Of a DNA stretch of 64,000 nucleotides, positions 55,401-64,000 are shown one piece after another (the stretch's first letter is position 1; each line of letters starts with the position of its first letter). The stretch is from Atherix ibis. Lineage: Eukaryota > Arthropoda > Insecta > Diptera > Athericidae. Made by a program: the position numbers and the translations under genes. The DNA lies in contig OY282610.1 in assembly GCA_958298945.1 (NCBI GenBank), positions 64,911,088 through 64,975,087 of the forward strand. The letters run 5' to 3'. The notes below the pieces were generated by a model that was not told the DNA's origin, searched no databases, and worked only from the letters and a program-made list of their open reading frames with translations.

Positions 55401-56670
55401 CGAGGGTCGTTCAATAAGTCCTTGGAAAATTCGAGAAATTGCGCTCGTAGTGTCAGTAAAGATGTTGTAAGTAGCATTATTTTTTTTTTGTAAGTAGCAT
55501 TATCGACAGGACTTCAGGTCGATCCATAGCGTAGGTCAATTTCTATCGTCGATTAAAGTTAACGACATTTATTTGTGCATAACAATGAAAAAAAACGAGC
55601 TTAGGGCTGTCATCAAACATCTGCATTTGAAAGGCTTAAGCCCGAAAGAAATCAAAGCCGAGTTGGATGCAGTTCATGGCATATTTGCAACTGTGTTTGC
55701 GACGGCTTACAATTGGGTGAATGAATTTAAACGTGGCCGTTCATCCACGAAAGATGAACATCGTTCAGGACGCCCAGTTGAGGTGTCTACTCCTGAAATC
55801 ATCGACAAAATCCACGATCTGATTTTAAACGATCGGCGAATTAAAGTGCGCGAATTAGTTGATTCCACGGGCATATCACAAGGTATAGTCGCTTCAATTT
55901 TGCATGAAAAATTGTCTGTGAAAAAAATTTCGGCAAGATGGGTGCCGCGTTTGCTCTCAGAGGAGAATACGCGCAATCGTGCAGTGGACTCTGAGGCTAT
56001 GTTGGCATTCTCTCATCGCAATCCTGCCAAATTCCTTCGTCGATATGTCACTGTGGACGAAACCTGGATACACTACTACACTCCAGAAACGAAGAGACAG
56101 TCATCACAGTGGATTTTCAAGGGTGAACGGGCTCCGAAGAAGGCAAAAACTGTGCCATCGGCCGGCAAGGTGATGGCCACGGTCTTTTGGGATTCGCAGG
56201 GCATCATTTTTATCGATTACTTGGAAAAAGGAAAAACAATAACAGGAGCGTATTACGCGTCGTTATTGCAACGGTTGATCAAGGAAATCAAAGATAAACG
56301 CCCCCATTTGAAGAAGAAAAAAATCCTCTTGCATCAGGACAATGCGCGTGTGCATACCTGCGCTGTTTCCATGGCAAAAATTGTGGAATTGAGAATGGAA
56401 TTGTTGCAGCATCCCGCTTATTCACCAGATTTGGCCCCGAGTGACTATTTTCTTTTCCCCAATCTGAAGAAATGGCTTGGCGGACGACGGTTCACTTCCA
56501 ACGAGGCCGTCATTGCTCAAACGGATGAGTATTTTGCAGAACTTCCGAAATCCTATTTTTGGACGGGAACAAAAATTTTAGAAAAATTTTTTTATGTTGA
56601 AAAATTAAATTTTTTTTTTAAAAAACAGTTTTTTTCCATCTTTTTTTAAGGACTTATTGAACGACCCTTG
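55401..56670 (+). mobile_element. Mariner-like element A6, best preserved copy
   Basis: The left ITR CGAGGGTCGTTCAATAAGTC follows TA (55399-55400). The right ITR reversed is CAAGGGTCGTTCAATAAGTC before TA (56671-56672); one base differs at the second position. It is 1270 bp. Its transposase frame is open over its whole length. Confidence 0.95.
55585..56649 (+). CDS. Mariner transposase (A6), open but C-terminally altered
   Basis: A cut-and-paste transposase of 354 residues from the ATG at 55585 (MKKNELRAVIKHLHLKGLSP). I chose this start because it matches MEKSEF of the other A copies; an upstream in-frame TTG is not a start. HTH domain ~1-112, with SGRPVEV at 61-67 between the two helices; WVPRLL linker at 119-124. 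The catalytic triad is Asp158 (TVDETWIHYY), Asp252 (LLHQDNARVH) and Asp287 (LAPSDYFLF), giving the DD34D signature. After LPKSYF one T is missing, and a deletion of about 25 bp follows. The usual LDGIKILEKRLEKCIELKGD end is therefore replaced by a Phe/Lys-rich tail. Activity is doubtful but the catalytic part is intact. Neighbours are spacer and other dead elements. Confidence 0.85.
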   Translation: MKKNELRAVIKHLHLKGLSPKEIKAELDAVHGIFATVFATAYNWVNEFKRGRSSTKDEHRSGRPVEVSTPEIIDKIHDLILNDRRIKVRELVDSTGISQGIVASILHEKLSVKKISARWVPRLLSEENTRNRAVDSEAMLAFSHRNPAKFLRRYVTVDETWIHYYTPETKRQSSQWIFKGERAPKKAKTVPSAGKVMATVFWDSQGIIFIDYLEKGKTITGAYYASLLQRLIKEIKDKRPHLKKKKILLHQDNARVHTCAVSMAKIVELRMELLQHPAYSPDLAPSDYFLFPNLKKWLGGRRFTSNEAVIAQTDEYFAELPKSYFWTGTKILEKFFYVEKLNFFFKKQFFSIFF

Positions 56671-56672
56671 TA

Positions 56673-57085
56673 CGTTATTGATTTGAGTTCTAAATTTGGA
56701 CAAAAATCCATTGGATAAGTTGAAATCATTCTTTCATCTTTAAATAATTATCGGTGTTTTTTTTAAGTATAATAGAATTTTTGATAAGATTAACTACCAA
56801 AATTTGTTAATAATATTTACTTAGTGTAGTTAACCGTTCCATTATAAATAGACTAAAGTAATCGTCAATTCCAAAAATGCAAAAATATATTTAATCACAA
56901 TATTATTATTTCGGATCAATCCTTCTGGTAAGAAGCGAAATTGTTGGTTTCAGAGTTATACAAATCGACAGATAGGTCTTGGAGGTCCACAAAACTGTAC
57001 TGTTCACAGTTTAGTGAATATTCTATATTCCGCCGTTGGAATGTGCGATGCATATAGCATAATGATGCTAGTATTCCAGCCGCAA
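56673..57085. other. Spacer, nothing seen
   Basis: AT-rich to 56930, then a somewhat GC-richer patch of unknown origin up to element H. Confidence 0.4.
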
Positions 57086-57087
57086 TA

Positions 57088-58018
57088 CGAGGGCTATATG
57101 ATTAATACCCGATTCTGCTCAAGGACAAGAATCCCGCCAAATATTTTAGCAGCTGCGTCATTTAGTTTGTGAGTGACAGCCAATTAAAATGAACAATATT
57201 TGTGATTTTGCAACAATAGAAAAAAATCGATTAACGAGCAGTGATAAAATATTTGTTTTTTTATTTTTTTAAACAAGGCTGATAAGATAAAAAAAGAACT
57301 CAGAAATGTTTATGGGGAATCTGCATCTTCATGAAAATATAGGACTGCTGATTTTGAACCCGGCCAAATAAGCATTTTTAATAAAAAACGGCCAGGTCGT
57401 CCAAAAAAGACTACCACATCCGAAATGACTGAAAAAATCCACGATGCTTTTTTTTTCAATACCATTAATTATAGGCAACATCTTATATGAGATTTGGGTA
57501 TGACAAATCTATCAGCAAGATGGCTGCCGTATTAGCTAAACTTGACTAAAAACGTGTTTGTGTAACAAGTTCAATGGAGTATTTGGATATTTTGAAGCTT
57601 AATTCAAATAAATTTTTATATCGATTCATACCTGTTGATGAAACATGGATTCCCCATTATACACAAGCAACCAAAGTTCAGTTAAAATAATGGACTTGTT
57701 CTAGCGAATGTACATCAAAGAAGACAACGGAATAATCGGATTATTATGGTAAAATATTCATCTGTGATGGACATAGTATAATTTTCATCGACTTTATAAA
57801 AAAAGAAAAAATTCCTTTTATCGACTATGCTGGGCGGAAAAAGAATTGGGTCAAATCCAAAGAAGGGTTGGGGATAACGTATTTTTTAGATAGAATAAAA
57901 AAGATAGAAAAACGTTGTACTAAGTGTGTTGAGCTAAAAGAAGCTTCAAAAATATTATTAATTTTATTCATAAACATTTCTTTTTTGCCAAGGCCAGGTA
58001 TTAATTATACAATATTTG
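57088..58018 (+). mobile_element. Family H mariner-like element, strongly decayed
   Basis: The left end is CGAGGGCTATATGATTAATA then CCCG after TA (57086-57087). The right end reversed, CAAATATTGTATAATTAATA then CCTG, is a diverged inverse, with TA at 58019-58020. 931 bp. Confidence 0.75.
57190..57965 (+). pseudogene. Family H mariner transposase remnant
   Basis: Broken frames read ELRNVYGESAS, then KKRPGRPKKTTTSEMTEKIH (HTH and GRP linker) and NLSARWLPY. FLYRFIPVDETWIPHYTQAT holds the first Asp (about 57620-57680). The second and third Asp region is deleted: GHSIIFIDFIKKEK passes quickly to YFLDRIKKIEKRCTKCVELK, the usual C-terminus (57876-57940). Many stops. Confidence 0.8.
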
Positions 58019-58064
58019 TAAGGTCGGAACCGATAGCGTTACCAGGCGATAACCAATAATTATT

Positions 58065-58330
58065 TATTCATAAAATGTATGTGGTTCCAGTATAATGGCA
58101 CTACTTCCCATACATCTCGTAAAACCGTCAATTTATTGAAAATATGATATGGCGACATTATTTTATTTCTTTTGTGGGGATAGTTAAAGTCAGGTGTGCA
58201 TGCTGATAAACCGGAAATAATTAATGCTTTAAAAGCCAAGTTATAGTGAAGGTAGATCCGGATTTACTCGAAAAAATGGTCTAAAAGTAGCCGCTGGGAT
58301 AAGCTTCGTCAAGAACATACCCAAAATCAT
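58065..58330 (+). pseudogene. Family F transposase fragment, C-terminal part
   Basis: It reads MWFQYNGTTSHTSRKTVNLL, matching WFQQDGATxHTARxTxxLLR with the catalytic Asp replaced by Asn. GDIILFLLWG and LKSGVHADKPEIINALKAKL follow, matching the LDYFLWGYLKSxVYADKPxTI segment with about 15 residues missing. Confidence 0.65.
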
Positions 58331-58749
58331 TGTTTTTCGAATGTTTTTTTTTATTATTTTGTTTTCCAAATATAAATATTTTTATTAAACTACTTTTATT
58401 GGAAGTAGGGCAGAATCATCGTATTAGAGGGGTGTCTTCCACCTAAGTTTATTCTCTACCGTTTTATCTTTATATATCCTGCGTACTTATGCTAATTTTC
58501 ATGGGAACAAATATTTTTCAAAACGATATAAAATTAAGAAAAACATAATTTTTATTAATTTGGAATTTTAGTTATACTTTTATACTATAACCAAACATGT
58601 GCATTAACTTTAATAATTATGTTTAAAAGTTTGTTATTTTCATGATATTATTTTTATAATTGAAGTTCTTTTATTTCTTCTGAATACTTTCACAATTTCT
58701 AGTTACTAATTATAATAAAATTCTAGAGTTATACTAATTCGAATATTCC

Positions 58750-59050
58750 TGGGCGAAGTATCGAGAATATTGCTGCCATTCAGGCAAGTGTTGATGAAGA
58801 ACTAGTATTGAAGCCAGTTAAACCATCGTAAAAGGCGCAAATTTGCTGATTTTGCTTTGGAGTAACTTGAAAATAATGCTGATTTTTCCATAAAATTCAT
58901 CTTCTAAGATTAGGTGGATTTCCATCTCTTGGGATCGGCGAATAAACAAATTTGTAGTTCCTTGGCTGTAGCCAATCCACAAATTATTCACAAAGAACCT
59001 TTAGATTCCCAAAATCTGACCGTTTCTTGTTTTGCAGCAGTTACTTCAAA
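58750..59050 (+). pseudogene. Family F transposase fragment, N-terminal/middle part
   Basis: It reads RSIENIAAIQASVDEELVLK, the ENIAAVxASVxEDP motif after the HTH, then LEN-NADFS (near 58860). ANKQICSSLAVANPQIIH and KEPLDSQNLTVSCF follow, matching VNKQNCRxWxEENPQIIxExPLHPxKVTVWC. The first catalytic Asp region (SDEAHF) is decayed to XDXVDF. It ends near 59050. Confidence 0.65.
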
Positions 59051-59148
59051 ATAAAATAATAAATTTTACTTTGCGATATTTTTTTTGTTATTTTGTTTGA
59101 GACTATAGTTTCTGTGAATGTGTGTTACGATATTTCTCACTGTAACTA

Positions 59149-60369
59149 CGAGGGTCGTTCAATAAGTCCTTAGAAAAAGATGGAAAACAACTGTTATTGT
59201 TTGGCTAATCTCCTTTTAGCTCTATACGCTTTCCCAACCGTTTTACCAAAATTTTTATCCCGTCCAACAAATAGGATTTCGGAAGTTCTGCAAAATACTC
59301 ATCCGTTTGAGCAATGACGTCCTCGTTGGAAGTGAACCGTCGTCCGCCAAGCCATTTCTTCAGATTGGGGAAAAGAAAATAGTCACTCGGGGCCAAATCT
59401 GGTGAATAAGCGGGATGCTGCAACAATTCCATTCTCAATTCCAGAATTATGGCCATGGAAACAGCGCAGGTGTGCACACGCGCATTGTCCTGATGCAAGA
59501 GGATTTTTTTCTTCTTCAGATGGGGGCGTTTCTCTTTGATTTCCTCGCTCAACCGTTGCAATAACGACGCGTAATACGCTCCTGTTATTGTTTTTCCTTT
59601 TTCCAAGTAGCCGATAAAAATGATGCCCTGCGAATCCCAAAAAACCGTGGCCATCACCTTGCCGGCCGATGGCACAGTTTTTGCCTTCTTCGGAGCCCGT
59701 TCACCCTTGAAAATTCACTGTGATGACTGTCTCTTCGTTTCTGGAGTGTAGTAGTATATCCAGGTTTCGTCCACAGTGACATATCGACGAAGGAATTCGG
59801 CAGGATTGCGATGTTGGCCTCAGAGTCCACTACACGATTGCGCTTATTCTGCTCTGAGAGCAAACGCGGCACCCATCTTGCCGAAATTGTTTTCACATAC
59901 AATTTTTCATGCAAAATTGAAGCGACTGTACCTTGTGATATGCCCGTGGCCTCAACTAATTCGCGCACTTTAATTCGCCGATCGTTCAAAATCAGATCGT
60001 GGATCAGGAGTAGACACCTCAACTGGGCGTCCTGAACGATGTTCATCTTTTATGGATGCACGGCCACGTTTAAATTCATTCACGCAATTGTAAACCATCG
60101 CAAACACAGGTGCAGATGTGCCATAAACTGCATCCAACTCGGCTTTGATTTCTTTCGGGCTTAAGCCTTTCAAATGGAGATGTTTGATGACAGCCCTAAA
60201 CTCGCTTTTTTCCATTGTTATGCACAAATAAAGGTCGTTAACTTTAATCGACGATAGAAATTGACCTACGCTATGGATCGAGCTGAAATTTTGACTTGCA
60301 AAAAAAATCTTTACGGACACTACGAGCGCAATTTCTTGGATTTTCTAAGGACTTATTGAACGACCCTCG
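59149..60369 (-). mobile_element. Mariner-like element A7
   Basis: The left end is CGAGGGTCGTTCAATAAGTC after TA (59147-59148); the right end ...TTGAACGACCCTCG precedes TA (60370-60371). 1221 bp. It sits directly beside the 3' tail of the LINE remnant at 60375. Confidence 0.95.
59205..60215 (-). pseudogene. Mariner transposase (A7)
   Basis: The ATG at 60215 begins MEKSEFRAVIKHLHLKGLSP. A small deletion after PVEVSTP (about 60005) removes EIIDKI-like codons and shifts the frame. ARWVPRLLSEQNKRNRVVDS continues and a second deletion (about 59815) shifts it again. A TGA replaces Trp in SSQWIFKG (about 59717). From 59675 the core is open: HQDNARVH, LAPSDYFLFPNLKKWL, to RIELKGD. All three Asp codons are present across frames. 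Confidence 0.92.
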
Positions 60370-60374
60370 TACTT

Positions 60375-61095
60375 TATTTGTTTGTTTGTAAGGTCCCTTA
60401 GACATGTTCCAGGGGATACTTCATAGCGCCACGACTGTGAGACCATTTGGCGACTTCGTAGTACGTGTGAGAAATCATCTGAAAGAGACTGGTCTGTGGT
60501 TAGTAGTATAGAATATTAAGAATTTTTTTATATTTTGTGGAGCAGATTAGTATGTTATAGATAGGGAACTAGTGAAAGGGTTTGTTGGGTCCAGGAGCTC
60601 CATAATTGAAGGAATTCTGCTCACGAAGTAATTCTTAATTTGTGGCATTCCTGTAGAATATGGATGATAGTGAAATGGGTGCCACAGGATTGACATAAAG
60701 GACGATTGGTGTTTCCAAAAAAGAAGTTATGAGTAAGAGCAGTATATCCAATCTAGATTCTGAGGAGCTTCCGCGCCCAGAATTTCGGTATGACTGTTGA
60801 ATACACTGGTTTATAAGTGGTTATCCAATGAGTCGACAAAAATGTGTCGCTATTGTTCCAGCCTCGCCTGGTAACAGAATAGCAACTAACACCTGCGGAT
60901 GGCTAATGTTGTTAGTTGCCAATCTGTTAGTAGGCGAGGCAGATTGGGAATGACTGTGATAACTGGTCGATGGAGTGTTTCTCCAGGCAACTTGTCAGTA
61001 CTTTAATTACCCATAATTCCCACATGCCCTGTCACCCATTGCGACTCGACACTCCTATTTCTAAGTAGCCTATGACGAATTGCGCTAAGTAACCC
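60375..61095 (-). pseudogene. LINE RNase H domain and 3' end remnant
   Basis: The minus strand reads WVTGHVGIMGN (about 61035), the last motif of LINE RNase H domains (WVPGHxGIxGNExAD). Later come NFFFGNTNRPLCQSCGTHFT and IIHILQECHKLR (about 60735-60640), the C-terminal C..C..H..C knuckle typical of RNase H-bearing LINEs (R1, I or LOA groups). The 3' end near 60375 has AAACAAACAAATAAAG. Stops are frequent. The Jockey-type LINEs in this window lack this domain, so it belongs to another clade. Confidence 0.75.
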
Positions 61096-61119
61096 ATTGT
61101 CACTCGATGAGCCAAAAAT

Positions 61120-62335
61120 TTTTGTCGAACTTTTGTGGGTTTTTGCATATCTTTAGGTGGTCAATTTATTTTGCTTTCAGTAAAAAAAAAATTTAATTTT
61201 AGGCATTTTTTTTTTAATAGTGCTCACAAAATTTTATTCTGAAAGGATATTTTTTTTTCGATCAGGATAATATGGATCACGAAGGCTATGTAAAAGTGTA
61301 TGTAATGAAACCATAAAACAAATTGCCATTTTTATCCAAAAAAAGCAAACTTTATTTTTAAAAAAATACAGCGAACTTAAGGCATTTTTTTTAAAACGCC
61401 TGGAAAAAATTTTCCTGTAAGGACTTTTTTAGTCCGATCAGAATAATAAGAATAATTAATAATTTCGCATATGTATGCGTATTAACATCATAAAACAAAT
61501 CTCCGAAAAAATTTCGTTTTTCATAGAAAAATAGAAATTTGAAAAAAAATATTGTACGTGTATGATCTTTTGGCAAATTTTTCTCAAAACTCCCACAGAA
61601 ATTTATCGTGACAGGTCATTTGCCTTCCAATCATTATACTAAGAGTCATAGAAGGTTTTCCTGAAAGTGTGCAATGATACCATAAAAAAATTCTAAAAAA
61701 CCTTAATTTTTATATAAAAAAAAACGAATTTTAAGAAAGAAAACAATAAATTTTATGAATTTTTTCCCAAAACCACCAACAAAAATTTATCCAGAAAGAA
61801 TATTCTTATTCCAATCAAAAAAATATGCATTGGAGAAGCTTTGCCTGAAAGTGTTTAATGACACCATTAAAAAAAATTCTAAAAAACCTTAATTTTTATA
61901 CAAAAAAAACGAATTTTAAGAAAGAAAACAATAAATTTTATGAATTTTTTCTCAAAACCACCAACAAAAATTTATCCAGAAAGAATTTTCTCATTCCAAT
62001 GAGAATAATATAAATCGGAGAAGCTTCGCCTGAAAGTGCACAATCATACCCCAAACAAACATCTCCAATAAACCACCATTTTCATAGAGAAAACCAAATT
62101 TTAAGAGAAAGTGGACTCAGTGTAATAATTGTTGCCTCTTATTTTTTGAGAAAACTGGGTGCCTGGTGTAAAAATTGCATTTTCGTGAATATTGTCACAA
62201 ATTTTCGAATTTTTGTGGTTTTTTGCATATTTTTAGGTGGTCAATTTATTTTGCTTTCAGTAAATAAAAAATTTAATTTTAGGCAATTTTTTTTGAATAG
62301 TGCTCACAAAAATTTATTCTGAAAGGATAATAAAA
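61120..62335. repeat. Tandem array, units about 180-190 bp
   Basis: Unit starts marked by ACCATAAAA-like sequence recur at about 61310, 61488, 61679, 61863 and 62048, giving spacings of 178, 191, 184 and 185 bp. The two units at 61679 and 61863 are nearly identical over long stretches, while the outer ones are diverged. The first unit (61123-61250) also recurs as a direct repeat at 62205-62332. Units share CCACCAACAAAAATTTATCC and GAGAAGCTTCGCCTGAAAGT type blocks. No coding. The size is within the range of insect satellite monomers. Confidence 0.85.
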
Positions 62336-63425
62336 TAATAATAGAAGTGACGCAAAAAGAACGAAGCTCTTAAGTTTCCCGGGGAGCTAGGGTGTCACAC
62401 TTAATCAATGGCATATAATATGCTTAGGTATATGCCAGGACACTTCTCTTTTCCCTCATTGAAGTGCGCAGTATAGTCAATATTGTTGGATAGTGCGGTG
62501 TTCTAATCGAAAACAAAATTGGTAGTTGGCAACAATTTTGGTAAATACAATACAAGATAACAGGTGTTTTAAGAGGAGTTTTACAAAGATTTTTCCAATA
62601 TTTAAAAGTAAAGTGATAGATCTGTATGAGTTTACTGATTTATTTGGCTTAGTAATCCTTTCGATCTATTAAATATATAAATTATTAATATTAAAGTTCT
62701 TTAAAGCTTCGTTTAAAAATAGAAGCGGTTATTAAATCTTAATCAGGGAATTTTGTATTGGGATCTAATGGCTTAAATATGTAATTTCTGATGGGATAAA
62801 ATTTTTTGGTGGATGATTCATAGGAAGTGAAATTGTGAGTTGGTCATAAATTTTCTGTGAATTTGTCTTATCTTCTTTGGATTTGAGTGAAAATATTTAC
62901 AAAGTGCTTGGTAAATACCTCAACGGTTTCTTTATCCGATTTTGCTAAGGTATCGTCGATATGTCATAGTGCGTGGGATGTACTTTTCTAAGAAATTTTT
63001 CGTTTTGTTGCTGTCCATACTATTCGTTTCGTTCAGTTTGATAATTTTGAATGGCTTTTGCAAATTCCGAGTAAAGTTGGTTCATTTTCTGTTTATGGCT
63101 AGGCATTCTGGAGCATTACACTTGCGTCCTAGCTTTTCGTTTTTCATTACTAAACGTCAGTATATTTGAGGGCAAGTACTGCTTTGCGTTTTGTTGTTGT
63201 ATTTAATGTGGGCCTATATCGGATTTTAGTTCGATTAGGCTATTGAGTTATTGGTAAGGAAAATGTTTTCCAGTATTATTGAACTGGGGTAAAAATTATT
63301 CGATAGTTTGGATGGCAAAGTGTCTTGTAGAGTATCGGTTCTCGAGGATAACTAACGTTGTAATCCATTGAAAGTTTTTAGAATTATAATCATCATCCGC
63401 GACGAATGATGCTCCACTTAAAATG
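62335..63425 (-). pseudogene. Jockey-type LINE fragment, endonuclease end to RT box A
   Basis: On the minus strand the decayed frames follow the LINE at 30800-32020 in order: EN-like sequence (63420-63250), then NEKRKARTQV, SRMPSHKQKMNQLYSEFAKA (about 63130-63040). VEVFTKHFVNIFTQIQ (62920) and ISLPMNHPPKNFIPSEI (62830) come next. KPNKSVNSYRSITLLLNIGK (62660-62600), NYQFCFRLEHRTIQQ (62510) and CPGIYLSILYAID (62440) complete it. In the last, box A FLDISQAFD has become YLSILYAID, losing the first catalytic Asp. It stops at the tandem array. Confidence 0.78.
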
Positions 63426-64000
63426 GAAGAAGCATGAAAAACTGGAAGCAATAATGCTTTTATTGGTATGCAGATTCTACGTTCAGGTTAAATTGGGAGG
63501 AATTAATTATAATAACTATGGATTACATAAATTCAGTTTTAAAATTGGAGTGGATTAAATGATTAAAGGATTTTCTGATATTTCACCATGCCGCAGTATT
63601 GTCAGGATAGTCTGTTCTGTATGTATCGTAGCCTCTATAGTGAAGTATGATCTTGCAAGACAGTGTGTTTCTCTCATCACTGCTAAGTTGAAGCTTTTAT
63701 TCTGAAGTACTATGTACAGTTATTTTCGGAGAGGGTTCAACCGTTTTCCCTTGCATCCACTCATTTATAATAGGAATGAGCGGATGCAAGGGAAAACAGG
63801 GATATAGGAAGAATTTACGAACTGCACTGATTTGATTGAAGTTTTCGTTTTGGTTGTTGTTGCAGCTGCTGTTGTTGTATGTATTAAAGCTATTATTTCT
63901 GATTTTGTTATATGCAGCTGAAAGCACACACAATGGCAGCAAACGATAAGTTTTTTTTTATGTGGCAAAGAGTTCAATCCTGTTTTTAACGTTTTAGAGT
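63425..64000. other. Spacer with a hairpin, no gene seen
   Basis: Apart from the hairpin at 63743-63797 and a GTTGTTG-rich stretch near 63850 I recognise nothing. Confidence 0.45.
63743..63797. repeat. Hairpin, 23-bp arms with one mismatch
   Basis: The left arm GTTTTCCCTTGCATCCACTC then ATT (63743-63765) pairs with 63775-63797 around a 9-nt loop (TATAATAGG); there is one mismatch. The arms are GC-richer than the surroundings. Confidence 0.92.

Noticed and set aside
1..64000. CRISPR arrays, bacterial operons, riboswitches
   Set aside because: The element types, base composition and absence of long ORFs indicate a eukaryotic nuclear genome; the only tandem array (61120-62335) has ~185-bp units without spacers.
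1..64000. A conserved host protein-coding gene with exons
   Set aside because: Every coding stretch with recognisable motifs is transposon-derived; no other exon-like conserved run was found by eye, though short exons could be missed.

Overview
The window looks like AT-rich non-coding DNA from an insect, possibly a fly, dominated by decayed transposable elements. I found no host gene that I can support: no conserved multi-exon coding, rRNA or functional tRNA gene. The placement rests on the density of mariner-like elements (MLEs), Jockey-type LINEs with insect-style motifs and base composition; the species cannot be read from the sequence.

I sort the Tc1/mariner material into families for this annotation only. 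A: ITR begins CGAGGGTCGTTCAATAAGTC; seven copies at 1193, 8161, 17882, 24606, 40743, 55401 and 59149. B: ITR begins CGATGGTCATTCAACAAGTA; 35629 and 42964. C: 11749-12710. D: ITR begins CGAGGTCTGTT; 13870. E: ITR begins TTGGGTTGTCCG; 28883, 37811 and 48985. F: a group whose last two catalytic Asp residues lie 41 residues apart; fragments at 2601, 7238, 26930, 39767, 58065 and 58750. G: overlapping remnants at 10073-11640. H: 57088. I: ITR near CCAGGTTTATAAGCTTA; 45966 and 53360. J: ITR ACAGTTCGGCCGAAAAGTT; 20241. K: remnant at 33790. All but one copy carry frameshifts, stops or internal deletions. The exception is the family A copy at 55401-56670, whose transposase frame is open through all three catalytic Asp residues but has a frameshifted C-terminus.

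Retrotransposons are Jockey-type LINE fragments at 8040-9650 (split by an MLE), 23440-24270, 30660-33055 (the longest: endonuclease end, RT, 3' tail), 47950-48388 (minus) and 62335-63425 (minus). RNase H-type LINE remnants lie at 60375-61095 (minus) and, less surely, 47450-47830 (minus). An LTR with tRNA-Lys-like primer binding site lies at 52073-53005, with a diverged inverted relative at 48389-48860. A tRNA-Val-derived SINE lies at 33200-33660 (minus).

Three structures fit none of these classes. A 1.18 kb element at 50382-51564 has about 28-bp terminal inverted repeats and an exact 8-bp target duplication. A tandem array of about 185 bp units lies at 61120-62335, and a relative of part of it is inserted inside the MLE at 28883. 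Three long hairpins lie at 16362, 28687 and 63743. The 8-mer TACTCGTA/TACGAGTA also recurs 17 times by hand count in the spacer DNA.

The elements do not form a pathway; they form a layered insertion record. MLE A2 sits in a LINE RT, the MLE at 59149 sits at a LINE tail, repeat DNA sits in an MLE, and a LINE fragment is joined to an LTR end. Remaining stretches are AT-rich spacer in which I see nothing definite.
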